Positions 1 through 11,747 of a stretch of 64,000 bases of DNA are shown piece by piece (positions within the stretch are counted from its first letter, which is position 1; each line of letters begins with the position of its first letter). A program made the position numbers and the translations under genes. The notes beneath the pieces are model-generated. The model did no database searches, was not told the DNA's origin, and saw only the letters and a list, made by a program, of their open reading frames with translations. The stretch covers positions 7,440,001 to 7,504,000 of the forward strand of contig CM071589.1 in NCBI GenBank assembly GCA_036429605.1, in the 5' to 3' direction. Source of the stretch: Cladobotryum mycophilum (Eukaryota > Ascomycota > Sordariomycetes > Hypocreales > Hypocreaceae).

Positions 1-1491
1 GAGTCAGGGGTCTCAATAAAGAGCCGAATTAAGGTCTCGATGAAGAAGTCGCACCAACAGCTATTGGATGGAAGCCCGAGCACAAGATCGCACGTTCCTG
101 GACTAGTATTGGGGTTATTCGGTAACTCGGCGTCGTTAGCCCTGCCCTTGTCTACATCGAGGAGTTCATGAGATGGAGGGGGCATCATTCCCAATGCCAG
201 ATTTGTTAGGTGCAAGGCACAAGACGCGCAACCTATATTGTCTTCTACCAGATGTGCCTGGTGAATCTAGCCAAGCTTGGTGCCCGCAGCATTGATTCCA
301 TGCGACAAATCTCATGACCCACGTGTGAGCACGCGACAGATCTGGAAGCTACCCAAACTTGTAACCCCGCAGCGTCACGCATGAACCTGCCATCAATCAG
401 GGTTTACCCTCATTGTCCTTATCAAGATCCATGCCAAGATGTCGTACCATTAAAAGATGAAGCAAAAAGTCTGTCCAATAAATTTACAAGTGCATATCGT
501 CTATATGACAAGCTCTACTCACTTGAATGGGATTCTTTCATGGTCATAAATAACAGCGTAAAGAGGCAGCAGAGAGGGGTGAGAAGCTCTGAATGTGAAG
601 AACAGAGCACATGGCACCAACCATGGCCCGTTTTGGAAGGTCCTTAACTCATCTATAAGAGTGAGCTTTTATCATTTCCTCAGGATTTAATTGCGGTCAT
701 GAAACGCGGCTCCGACGGCATCAAACTGTAACCATGAATGAGCAATTTATTTCTGCTGACTTCTTATCCCGCTGTTCCAGGCCCGCGAACAGGTGTTGCC
801 CGCCCTGAAAATGGTCATGTAGCAGTTGAAAGTGTGCCTCAGCCTTATCATCAGTCTCATGCTTGTGAGAAATGGCCAGATTTCTCGTGAGAGATGCAGT
901 TGTCAGTGATAATCATCGCTACGCTTTAACATGCACTTGCGACCAAAGTCTATAGCATCCGTTCAAGCGAACAACCAGCACAAGAGACATCCGGCCCGGC
1001 CCGGAGAAATGGGGCCGTATAGAAACCCAAAATTCACGCCGACGATCCGGAGCCCGGAGATGCCATCGGCAAGGTCGCCCAAGCAGTCCGGAGAATAAAT
1101 GTAAATCGACCAGCTGCAGAATACTCCCCTCATTAGATAAGGCAGTATATTCGAATCATTTATTTAATACAAACATATCAAGGCCAGCCAACGTGCTTAC
1201 ACTCCACTAACGTAATAGGGCTTTGTACCCTAAAGAGAATCAGCGTGCGACGAAAATGACCAACTGTGTAATTACTGCGAAGCGGCTGCACAGTGTCTAC
1301 CATGGATGAGATTCGTGAGACTACATTAAATGAGAGAGCCATAATTAGAGCTTTATATATGTCTTACTTTGCACCACCAGATCCATGTAGTTCAGCATTA
1401 ATTCTTCTCCTCTGTTCTCTAGAATTTACCGTAGCCCAATCCTCAGGTCACCTACCAGGCAAATCGCAGGCAAAATCAAAGACAATTAGAT
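1..1491. other. Intergenic, no supported gene
   Basis: Only short open frames (88 codons at 381-647, 99 codons at 1293-1592) occur. They show no signal peptide, domain, repeat or splice pattern that would support a gene. The 3' end of the large minus-strand gene begins at 1492. Confidence 0.5.
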
Positions 1492-4211
1492 TTAATCGTT
1501 TTGCAAAAGCCCGCCGCTGTCTCGCCTACGGCGCTTTGAAAGTCTCAGTTTGGCTGTCTCACCTTCACTATCCGAATCATGGATCACAATAATGGTACGC
1601 TTGGCCGACGTTGAGGAAGCTGAGCTAGTATTTTCCTCGGGACCAATGTGCACAGAGGGTATAGTTCCAAGTGCTCTCAAGGTATCCATGTACGATGTGA
1701 TGAAGTCAAAGAAATCTTTGTCTTGAACCATTAAGATATCCTTATTCCAGCTGCGAGCTGCCCACCCTGGGTGATGATCGAATCTCTTGACGAGAGCCTG
1801 ACGAGTAGAAGTGAATGCGGCTATGTGCTCGAAAAGTGACGAGTTGATGATGGCGGGGTTCATGACAAACACACAGCGATTGGCAAATGCAATTGAAGCT
1901 GAACTCCTTTCTGAAGTCGCAAAGAGAAAGTCATGATCTTTCTCCTTTGGTAGTTCATAGGGAGACACCAACCTGTGACGCCAATTTTGTTGCGGATCTC
2001 TCAACGCATTATGCATGTGAATTCGGCTAGAGAGTCGAAAAATGGATGATGAAGGTTCCTCTCGGCCAATCTGATGTCGTTTGTATAATACGTAGATGAA
2101 ATCTTGCACCTTCCCGGTTCCATCCGGATGAACCTTGTCAAGCCCAGGTGTGATTTTGCTGCTTTCAAGTGCAGGAGTACCACCAATGCCGCTAAATAGA
2201 AAGTGACGCAAACTCAACTTTTTGATGCCTCCAGATTCTGATTTTGATTCAAGAACACTAGAAAGACGAACTCTTTTGACACAGGCGAATAAAATATCAG
2301 AAGCTGGTTGTCGGCTTAGGGTGCCGAACAGCGTTTCGAGTTCCTCGCTCTTCACCAATGGAAGAAATGATAACCATTTCGTGATATCAGCTTTGTTACC
2401 GACGCCACTAAGGTTATTCAATACATCGTCTGCAACAGCTATGCATGCGAGTTCCAGAGTCGGTTGCCAGTCAGGCGAGATGTATGCTGAAAGGGTGCCA
2501 GTGAAGAAGAATTTCTTCCCTGGGGGGAACAGATCAGTCCCCTCGCGCGCTTTCCCTGTCCAGAAGGATTCTAGGTTATCTAGACCCTCCTTTGTGACAG
2601 GCCAAGCACTTTTCAAAAGTGTGATTAAGGTTTGCTTTGTGTTGAAAGATTGCATCTCCGACATCCTTGACTCCAGCAAATAGTTGACGTTGTCTGCGGT
2701 AATGTACAGCGCAATGAAGCGCATCCGAATGTAACGGGCATCCCGGATCACCCCTACTGATGTATCGTGAGTCCGTAGTGGATCGCGATCCTCTTGCAGG
2801 GCCGTACTAATGCGAGCGGCATTTTGGTCTTCCGTATCGTGCAAGTCCCATTGATCGACCCGATCAATCGTGGAGAAGACGTCGGTATCATAGGAAAGAC
2901 TCCTAGAATCGCCTACAATAAGTGAGCGAAGACACTGGACAACAGATTCCCGGTATATGTCTCTTGCCCAATCGCAAATGTAGTCCACAATGAGCAAAAG
3001 TCGGAGCGCATCTTCAGTTGAGTCCACGTTGCCATGCCAGAGTCTTGTGACCAGCTACACTCAAGATCAGCCACGCATGGGGAAAGTTGCAGGATCGTAT
3101 CACTTACAAACCGAGGCTCGCTTTTCGTCAAGTCCATATAGCCAATTGATACTCTCCATTGCTCTCCCTTATTCGATAGAAACCATACCAAGGGGCCTCC
3201 CTCCCAATCTTCACTTACTTCCGCCGACTGTCTTAGTTCTTGCTGAAGGAGAAGCAGTTCGCGAATCGCAAATGCTGTCTGTACTTCAATGTCGGTAAAC
3301 GAATTATCTCCCTTTTCAGACTTGGCTTCCATGATGAGGAAAGGAAACAAAATTGGTTCGCCATCAGCACGAAATGGCGTGGTTCGCAACGTCTCATCAA
3401 TGTATTTTCCACCTGATCCAGATCGCTTATCCTGCATTGAGAGTATGCGGTCAAGTCGCTGGGTTCTTCGCAGGCCGTATACACGGTCAGGCCTTTCATC
3501 TCGTTTTGGCAGCTCGGATCGCAGCTCTTCGGAATAAACGATCGCTTCATCGGCAAGATCATCGAAAAGCGGGTTGATGCCCTGCTCGATCCTGCAACAG
3601 AAGTTAGGGCGCTTTCTTATCGAATAATCATAGAGTTCAAAGCTCTTACGGATCTTCCATGTGTCTATCAGATCTGCACATGCATGGTGCTCTTTTCTCT
3701 TGCCGCTTTCTTAAGCTCCGGCCTTCTGGCATAATCCCATCCTCTTCAGCCGACGCTGGAGCGACCTCCTGCTCAGAGCGCCACAATCGGCCGCGACATT
3801 TGCGACTATGCAAAATGTCAACAAAAACCAGTCAGTGGATTCGAGAGAGCAGCCAAACACCAACCAAGCGACCTCAACGGTGAATCTGGCGACGACTTCG
3901 GACTCCAAAGCCATACGCCAGCCGGTTTCATTTTTCCTCGCTTCAAGGCATCTTTTAGCAAGTCCAGCGATGCGTTGAGCGCGACGACGAATCTGTTCCC
4001 TCCATGGCCGTTCATTTGCGTCGACGGTGATGCTTTCGTGATATTGTGCAAAGTCAGTCCTCCCCAATTGGCGGATATGGGATACAATTGTGCGATAATT
4101 CGCGGGCTGGTCTTCCTCTCTCAACGATTCGATTGGTCCGAGAAATTTGACTTTGTGCTTGTTCATCAACCGGCGTTGTGTCTCCCTGATCTCCCGTTGA
4201 TTCGGCGGCAT
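1492..4211 (-). CDS. Large PD-(D/E)XK nuclease-like fungal protein, 4 exons
   Basis: Four exons are read on the minus strand: 4211-3865, 3805-3650, 3591-3108 and 3054-1492. Introns of 59, 58 and 53 nt have GT-AG ends, and the summed length gives 849 residues in one frame. The start is the ATG at 4211; upstream in-frame codons are not ATG. The third exon has a run reading VYGLRRTQRLDRIL followed by PFLIMEAKSEKG. The E-A-K after a hydrophobic strand, with an acidic residue upstream, looks like a PD-(D/E)XK nuclease core. The rest is helical and unrecognised. The C-terminus has a hydrophobic-acidic SUMO-interaction-like motif (IIVIHDSDSEGE) followed by a basic nuclear-localisation run (SKRRRR). 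I infer a nuclear protein; catalytic activity is unproven. Proteins of this layout occur in many fungi as uncharacterised hypotheticals. Confidence 0.75.
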
Positions 4212-5170
4212 TTTGTCTGCTTGGAATATTGGCGAGTGCACGAAACAGCCGAGGAGATAGTGCCAGGGCCTCAACGCCTTGTTTAAATAATTGGGCTTCG
4301 TTTCATATCGCTTCCGATCCCATGACCTCTTAAGAGGCCAATATGGGCGTTGCAGCCTGCATAAGGGCGGCTGAGCCAGTTACATCGTAGGCATCTTGTC
4401 GGTAAAAAGGAACTGTCAATTGGCTCAGCAGCCACCTCGTCTTGATTTGGACAGTGGATGCGGTTTCAACTTGACACTGACACTCTCGCTATTTCTGGAT
4501 TGAATTGGAGACCGCAGACAAAACAAAGAAAGACGATGGAGCGGAACGAGCCTCTAAGTGCCAAAGGCAATTTTTTGTTTCACCTTACTTCACGAAGATA
4601 TGGATGTAAGCACATGCACGAGCAGCTGTGTGAAAGGCAGCCATAATCTCGCCTAATATGCTGAGTGACTAGAGGGTTGCCTCATGGGAAGAACTCAGCC
4701 GCAAATTGGTCGTAGTTCAGACGACTCGATGCCAATGTAAATGTCAATAGACATAGGTATCTATCTATCGCGGTGAATGGTGCTATGTACTCCACGCAAC
4801 AGAACCTTCCCTTGAATCAGATGAGCCTTGCACACATGCAGTGAAGGTAAACATCCAATGGATTGCTATGAATAGCGAGACGCAAACAGGGCCGGATGGG
4901 CCTCCTTGGCCCTGACTGGCCAAATGCTTCAGGTCTCTCAGGCAGCGACCACAGGTATTCCCTCCCTTTTGACAGAGCCTGACCAAGCTGACCAAGCTGA
5001 CCCCGCACTCTGCTCGTGGGTCGGCCTCCCAGGGCTCTGATTCTTAAGCTGGAGTCGTCGCCGAACATTGGCGTTCATCTTCATCCAGCCTAACGCAATC
5101 GCCTGTCATTACCACAGCACACGAGCTCACTCTACGATCGCTTTAGCGCCTTTGAAACTTTTTTGAAGCG
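4212..5170. promoter_or_regulatory. Divergent intergenic region
   Basis: This 959-bp gap lies between the starts of the minus-strand nuclease-like gene and the plus-strand IFI6-like gene, so it should carry both promoters. I see no coding signal and no clear TATA box that I would defend. Confidence 0.4.
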
Positions 5171-5890
5171 ATGGGCTTCACCCCTAATCAACTGCTCTGT
5201 GACCTCTGCGGCCCCTCTGGCGATGATTACCACCAAATCGACCAACAGAGCCCTTTCGTCGGAATTATTGACGAAAAGCCATCTCGTCACCCTCAACCAT
5301 ACCTAGACCAGCCAAACATTACTGCAGAAAAACTTGCCGCCGACATCGTCGCCATCCTGCGCAAGGCCGAGAAACGAGGCGAAGCACTTACAAGGGATGT
5401 CAACGAGGTGGTCAGCGCATCGGGATGGTCCGAGTGGCTCGCCCAGAACATTCTGAAGGGCATTGTACACACGCTGGAAGGGGGTCGAGAGACGATGGGT
5501 TCTGCCTTGGCCCAAGCTTACGATAATGCCGTCGCCGCAGCGCAAGAGGACTTTGCCGAGTTATACCAGTTCGTCCAAGAGCATCCCAATGAAATAGCGA
5601 GTGTAGCGGGTGCCGTGCTCGTTACTGTCTTGGCATTTGGCGTTCTAGTGGCCTTGACCCCGTTCATTCTTGAACTGCTCGGATTTTCAGAGATTGGCTC
5701 CATCGAAGGCACATCAACCAGTTCATCATTGAACCCCCAACCCCCAACCCCACCGTACTCAGATCTAACAATCCTTCTAAAAACAGGCACTTTCGCGGCT
5801 TGGTGGCAATCCACGTATTCAGGCTACGTCCCAAAAGGTTCGCTCTTTTCCTACTTCCAGAGACTGAGCATGACATGGGGTCGTGCTTGA
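5171..5890 (+). CDS. IFI6/ISG12-like small membrane protein
   Basis: An open frame of 239 codons from an ATG. A hydrophilic N-terminal half precedes a hydrophobic segment (about residues 137-166, ASVAGAVLVTVLAFGVLVAL). The end FAAWWQSTYSGYVPKGSLF matches the small-residue C-terminal part of fungal members of the interferon-induced 6-16 (IFI6/ISG12) family. Animal members sit in mitochondrial or ER membranes; fungal function is unknown. The linker SSSLNPQPPTPPYSDLTILLKTG interrupts the family block between IEG and FAAWW. It coincides with a possible in-frame intron at 5721-5786 (66 nt, branch-like TCTAACA, acceptor AACAG), so the mature protein is probably about 217 residues. The donor GTTCAT is weak, so the splice is tentative. 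Confidence 0.7.
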   Translation: MGFTPNQLLCDLCGPSGDDYHQIDQQSPFVGIIDEKPSRHPQPYLDQPNITAEKLAADIVAILRKAEKRGEALTRDVNEVVSASGWSEWLAQNILKGIVHTLEGGRETMGSALAQAYDNAVAAAQEDFAELYQFVQEHPNEIASVAGAVLVTVLAFGVLVALTPFILELLGFSEIGSIEGTSTSSSLNPQPPTPPYSDLTILLKTGTFAAWWQSTYSGYVPKGSLFSYFQRLSMTWGRA

Positions 5891-6024
5891 GCGAGATTAT
5901 CTTGTTTCGGTCGGACAAGCGTGATCATTAAATGTGTGACGAGACATACCTTCTTGTTAGCGAGACGAAGGGATGTAGTAAGAACAATTCACATGTATCA
6001 GATTGCTTTATCATATTTTGCATT

Positions 6025-8819
6025 TCAAGAGGGCGACAAATTTGAGAGATCTTTACGCATCACGCATCTCACTTAGATCGTGAACTCGTGCATGTGCAGA
6101 AAACGTCCCATTGAATGCCCATAGATAACAGTGTTGTTCAAACTAGACTGTCCCTGCTCGCAACTTACCTTGACCAATTTCGAGGCAGGCGATTCTCACT
6201 ATCCGGGTATGGCACCTTAGCTTCAGTGCGCGCCATATCATGCACCCATTGCTTGTTGCCCTTCAGCTCGCCACCGCCACCCTTTTTGATCTCATTCCAC
6301 TTGGAGGCCAGATAATACCAAGCAAGAGCATTGCCAACCGTTCCAACCTCGTCACTAACACCAGTCTTCGCCGCATGGCTCATTTTTTTGTGCAGCTCGT
6401 CGTCTGTGAAAAGATCTACCAGATGGCCTGCAACAGCATCTGAGTCTCCAGGCTCGACGAGGTAGCCATCGACCTTGTCTTTGATCTGCAGAGGAATTCC
6501 GCCAGTGAGCGTGCCAATGACGGGGCGGCCGGCGTGAAGGGCCTCTGAAACCTTGACCTCAAACCCCTCGCTGGATGACAACTGAAGAACCACGTGGGCG
6601 TTCGCGATGAGGCAGTTCAAAACTTGATCAATGGGCTCCAGACGCATGACACTCACGTCATCTAGCAGTTCAGGATATTCACCTTCCAACTGCATCATAG
6701 TCTGATCATAGATGATACTGGTATCAGGATCATCAACGGATCCATGACCACAGCTAACGAAAGCACACAGGTCAGCAAGTTATTATGCTACCCATTTAGG
6801 ACGGACTTACACGACAAGCTGAGGGTAATCCGTGACCCCTTCCTCCTCCAATCGGCGGCGAAATTCTGCATATGAATCGATTACGGTCGGTATACCTTTC
6901 GCGGGATCGAAACGTGCAACCTGAAGAATGTATTTCCCTATCCCAGGTTAGCTATGAACACCGTCGCCCTTGCCGTTGACTCACGGTCTGGCCAACTGAG
7001 CTCCGTCATTCGTTGGACATGGCACTTTGTATTATAGATGTGTCCATAATAACCATTGTCCCATTGGTTAATCTTTTTGTTCAATCCGTCAAGCCTAATT
7101 GATTTATTAGTATTCGTACGTAGCCAAGGTAGACGATTCTCAAACAACTTACCAGTCACTAGTTGCGGGCAGATAAACAACCTTCTCGTTGGGCACTGTG
7201 TGTGGAACAAAGCTGGAGATGGGGTGACTAATGAACATGTCTGCTTCCTTTATGTTGGACCAGAGAAAATCCCAAATCTCGGCTTGTGGTGAGTCGGCTT
7301 TGGCCACGAGATCGCCTCGGATTTGGATATGTGATCTGTAAAGCACCGGTCGGTCAGGCGTCCGTTTCTTGATCAAAGGAATTAAGCCAGGCATCTGAGG
7401 GTCGTCGATCTTATTGTATGTCAATATAGCTTATTCTTCTGTCTCTTCATACTGCGATGCATGGGTGACCATCACGAGAGAATACAACTTACGATAACTA
7501 CATCTGCGCCGCCTTCTTCTGGGGAACACAGAGGGCCACCCTCAGAGAACCAGTATCGATCAGCATTACCAGTGATCCAGTTGACGACCGCATCTCTATC
7601 TTGCGAGGAAATGCGCTCCTCTGCTTGGCTTACACCTTGGAGGATGTTGTGAACGTTTTTCGTAATGCGAAAGATGCCAGGCTGAGGCTTCGGGACTGTC
7701 ACGCACCAAGAACCTGTCAGCAAGGTCCATCACTCAAGGATACCAGCGGGGGTCGGGAATTCGGAGTCACTGACCATACCAACTTAGATCAACCCCCATC
7801 AGTCTGGAAAAACGAACGAGGGCATGCCGCATGAGCGCAACACCACCCCCTGTGGGGTGCTGCTGAAGAAAGCAATTTTGATCCTTTTGGCCTTCAATTT
7901 GTTCGCAAAGAAATTAACAGCCGTCCACGCTGACTGCTGGCATGTGTCCTCATAATTCTTCAATGTAGCAAGATGGGCCCGGAAGCCAGCATCCACCTCT
8001 ACTTTACCATGCCATCCCACTTGAAGGAATGGGAGTAAAGAGGGGCCAAAGCAACTTTATGACACACAATATGGTAATTAACATTGAGTATTACAGGTTA
8101 AGGAAAAGGGGCCGGTTCCAACTTACATCATGCATTTGCGAGACATGGAATCCGCCTGCTCATCTATGTGCTTGTCATCCCAAAACTCCATCCCTTCCCT
8201 TTCCTCATCCAAAGGCAAGACAATGGGTACAATGTCCAATTCGAGCCATAGCCGGGAGCACAAAGACGGACTTATGGATCTGAGGTTGTCGGGAAGGCCA
8301 ACTCCAACAAATTTTGAGAAATTAGCATGTTCGTACGAACTGATGGCCTCAATAACATGATCTGCAATGAAGCCATTTTCGTCCGCTTTACCGGGTGATT
8401 TGATGGTTTGAACACTAAAATCAACAAGATAGATATTGTCACGAATCGCCAGTGAGATGGTTACTGTACCATCATCAGCCACGACAGCCGATATACCTAG
8501 AAAAAGAGTCTTGACAAATAACGGTCAGTGACGGTCTCATCCTTGTATGCTCACTCCTGCATTGCAAGTATAGTGCCGGGCCTGCATGCCCTTGGCGGAG
8601 GGAGATGAGTCTGTACCGGCAGGCCAGACACGCCCTATTGAATGCAGATAACACGATCGGGTTGGGTGATATACGGTTACGAGGGGGTGAAATGACGAGA
8701 GGCAGCACAAACCGTGAGGGGTGTTGCAAATGTTTCTTTTTCTCAACCAAAGTACTCAACCGTCTCTTCCGGTGAGCAGATGTGCCCGTTGAGAAATGGC
8801 GGTCTTGGTTCAACTTCAT
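6025..8819 (-). CDS. Trehalose phosphorylase / ccg-9-type GT4 enzyme, frameshifted
   Basis: Nine exons: 8819-8681 (or 8675), 8496-8127, 8054-7775, 7713-7493, 7409-7153, 7094-6985, 6937-6811, 6753-6169 and a tentative last exon 6067-6025, about 710 residues. The sequence matches the fungal trehalose phosphorylase (retaining; Neurospora clock-controlled gene 9 type) family, which interconverts trehalose plus phosphate with glucose and glucose-1-phosphate in the cytosol. Supporting blocks are FGPSLLPFLQVGW, VEVDAGFRAHLA, FFSSTPQG, VVCGHGSVDDPDTS and the GT4 C-domain SSSEGFEVKVSEALHAGRPVI. Phase holds at every junction except within exon 3. There the G run after STPQ (7846-7850) is one base short, so the frame is lost until MRHALVRF. 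This is either a real lesion or a sequencing error. The first-intron donor and the last exon are less sure than the rest. Confidence 0.85.
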
Positions 8820-10433
8820 AATAATGTCTGTACAAGTAGATGACTATACCACACATGTAATAACTATGAATATAGATTCAGAGGGTATATGAAGAAAAAG
8901 AAAGATTCATTCATATGTCTGCTGAGATGAGCGAGGATAATGCAAACTAAAAAAGCAAATGCTATTTATCAATGACGTATAGAACGTATAACATGTACAT
9001 TCACACGTAGCCAACATTCAAGCCATGGAAAGACTAAAAATTGTCTATTTGACGGGCAGGAGGAGATGTACATGTCAACCTGATATTCACGCTGTGTTGT
9101 GATCACGATTACCACGTATGTTTACCCAATTTCTTGCTCACTCACTCGTGCAAGTAAAAGTGCAGTTTATGCATCTTGTTGCTGATAAGACATATGATAT
9201 TCAGTCGTTATCTGATGGTCGTCCGCAATTCTCATTGAATGTCGCTGTCAAAAAGCCTGCAAGGATGGTCTTACATCAGGCTACCGTCATACATACCGAC
9301 GCCCTTGGCACATTGACACCCATGTTCGCATCAGGCGATTAAGGCGCATGCATTTCAGCCATCAAATATGATACGAGATGGGAAGCAGTCATTATCGAAC
9401 CTTATCCGAAGGAGTTGGCCCCAGACCAGTGGCGTTCACCAGATGTAAGTAGGTTAGGGATCTCGGGTCTTCCGGTATCTGCGGAGTAATATCATCACCT
9501 CCATTATTGCCCAATTCATTGTCTCGGCATATCCCACCAGCCGGTGAGTGGTGGCTTGATCATTCCGTGTCATGGTTCACTTGGCTCGACTACCCTGAAA
9601 CAGAGCCAATACATAATCAGACAAGCAAATCATACATACTGCCAAGTGGAAGGTAAAGAACATTATTGTTGGGGGGAGATGGAGGATTTTGCTTCAATTA
9701 TCCTCGTGTCGTCTCGCTTGATTCCTCTCATTTTCTTCAATTTACTCCATTGCTCTTGATTTGTCTCATTCCTTTTTATATCATGAACCCTCCCCCTTCA
9801 ACATGGAAGCACTGATCATGTTGGCTCCATCTGAATCAAAGCCACTACCCTAAAACGGCTTGACCAAAAGGGCGCACGGCAACAAGGATTAAAACAGGCA
9901 GGAAATCATGCAACTGTTAGGGTGAAAAACAAAATCTTACCTGACCAGGTTCCTTTCTTGGCCCCTGGTCTTGACCCACTGGCTGCAGAAGCTTTTCCCG
10001 ACGAGTCTTGTCGATCACTCGGTACCGTATGCTCCAATGCAAATTTCGCTAAGCATGAGCCGAATACCCAACGGAGCACATGATGGTGATAACCCTCAAG
10101 CATCTCCCTTCCTACTTTGTCCCGTGATCATTCAAGTCTCGTACAAAAGGGGCGCCAGTTACGAAATGAGACCCACTCTGAATCCACAGGGGCAAGGGTG
10201 AAAGCCAGACGAGACCGTGCATGCCCGGGCCGAAGCTTCTTCAGCAACAACTGATATTAATATCTCATTCTGATACTTGTTTGAAAAGCTTGAAAAAGGA
10301 AAGATTGTTCTCAATTATAATACCATAGATAGGAAAATAACAAGGTACGCTTCTGCTTTGGGAATTGCCAAGTGAAATGAACGCGACTTGGCATGTGAAT
10401 CAGTTAGGCACTGCCGTTACATCCCTGATTGAC
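8820..10433. other. Intergenic, no supported gene
   Basis: A 1.6-kb stretch between the start of the trehalose phosphorylase gene and the end of the Old Yellow Enzyme gene. Short open frames (74 codons at 9118, 71 at 9544, 76 at 9971) lack any family signature. The upstream part should contain the trehalose phosphorylase promoter. Confidence 0.45.
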
Positions 10434-11747
10434 CTAGCTCGTCCTCGAAGTCCGTCCCTGGACCGATGCTTTCTTTTTGTACACGGGATAGTCGGTATAT
10501 CCAATAACCGGATCCTCGAATGGTCCGTAGAACCGAGACCGGTCGTACGGAGCAAGAGGCCAGCCGTTGCGAAGCCTCTCAACAAGATCAGGGTTACTGA
10601 CAAAATAACGTCCGTAGACCAAAGCATCATACTTGCCACTCTCAATAATCGCCCAAGAATTCTTGTCGTCAAACCCACCAGCAGAAAAGAATGGAGTGTC
10701 GCCCCAAATGCTGCGGAACAATGACAGATCCACATCGGGAAGACCCCAGGAGTCTAGGAAGGTTTGCTTTTCGCCCTCGGTGAAGATCTGTTCATATCGG
10801 GGTTCAATGAAGCTGACATATGATAAGCGAGGGAGGCGCCTCTTCAATTCGAGGCAGAGGTGGCTCCAGGTCTCGAGACGCTGTTGCCCACGGGCTTGAT
10901 TGAAGGCGCCGAATGGGGTCAAGCGAATTGCGAGATTATCCTGGCCTACTGTCTTTGCCAGCTCTTGCATGAGCTCAATGACAAATGTGCAGCGCTTCTC
11001 AGGTGTACCACCATAGGCATCCGTGCGCTTGTTACAATTGGAACTCAAGAACTGCTCAGGCAGGTAACCATTTCCTCCATGGAGTTCTACACCGTCGAAG
11101 CCAACTTCCATTGCCATCCTGGCCGCCTCGCAATAATCACTAATTGTCTTCTTGATATGCTCGACCGTCAGCTCAATGGGAGGATGATCGGATATTTTCA
11201 CCCGTGAGGCGCTGTGAGGAGGTGGATACGGGAACTCCTCTTCAGCATCGTCCCAAGGTATGCTCGAAGGCGCCACAATTGGTGAGCCCGTCAGATGCGG
11301 GATGTTAGCACGGCCAGAATGCCAGAGCTGGGCGTAGATGTAGCCGCCTTTGGCATGGACGGCATCCACCACCTTCTTCCAAGCATTTGCTTGCTTCTTG
11401 AGAAAGATTCCTGGTACGCCAGGCATGGCATTGCCCTACGGGAATTAGCTGAACTATCCATATCAACTACCATGCTCAGGACACAGTACCTCGAGTGAGG
11501 GTGGCAGGCCCTCTGAAATGATCAGGCCTCCATTAGTAGCTCGCTGGGTATAATATTCAACGATAAGGTCATTGGGGAACCAGATCCTGTTGGGGTTCTC
11601 CAGCGTGGAGTTTGGCTTCAAAGGGGTTCCGCGGTTTCTCGTCAGGGGTGCATGGATGACTCGATGCTTCAGAGTTATCTTGCCATTGCCAATCGTCAAT
11701 GGTTGAAACAGCTTGGATTCCAGACCGAGATCGATTCTTTCGCCCAT
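10434..11747 (-). CDS. Old Yellow Enzyme family NADH:flavin oxidoreductase
   Basis: Two exons (11747-11490 and 11435-10434, intron 54 nt, phase 0) encode 419 residues. The ATG at 11747 is the first one before the conserved start of the barrel (LFQPLTIGNGKITLKHRVIHAPLTR). The FMN-binding TIM barrel of Old Yellow Enzyme is clear. It has the substrate-binding His/Asn pair in GFDGVELHGGNGYLPEQF, then the block NKRTDAYGG, FSAGGF, YGRYFVSNPDL and the C-terminal GYTDYP. Such enzymes reduce activated C=C bonds of enones using NAD(P)H and FMN, in stress handling or in ergot-alkaloid and other tailoring pathways. It is transcribed away from a rhodopsin-like 7-TM gene over 1.15 kb of shared upstream DNA. 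The substrate cannot be told from the sequence. Confidence 0.93.

Noticed and set aside
2222..2683. A 153-codon plus-strand open frame
   Set aside because: It lies fully antisense to the long last exon of the nuclease-like gene and has no features of its own.
3055..3107. Apparent frameshift between two long frames of the nuclease-like gene
   Set aside because: A 53-nt intron with a perfect GTAAGT donor and a CTGAT branch point explains it and keeps phase.
8055..8126. Apparent second frameshift in the trehalose phosphorylase gene
   Set aside because: Use of the acceptor CATAAAG instead of the nearer CTTCAAG restores phase and the conserved FGPSLLPFLQVGW block.
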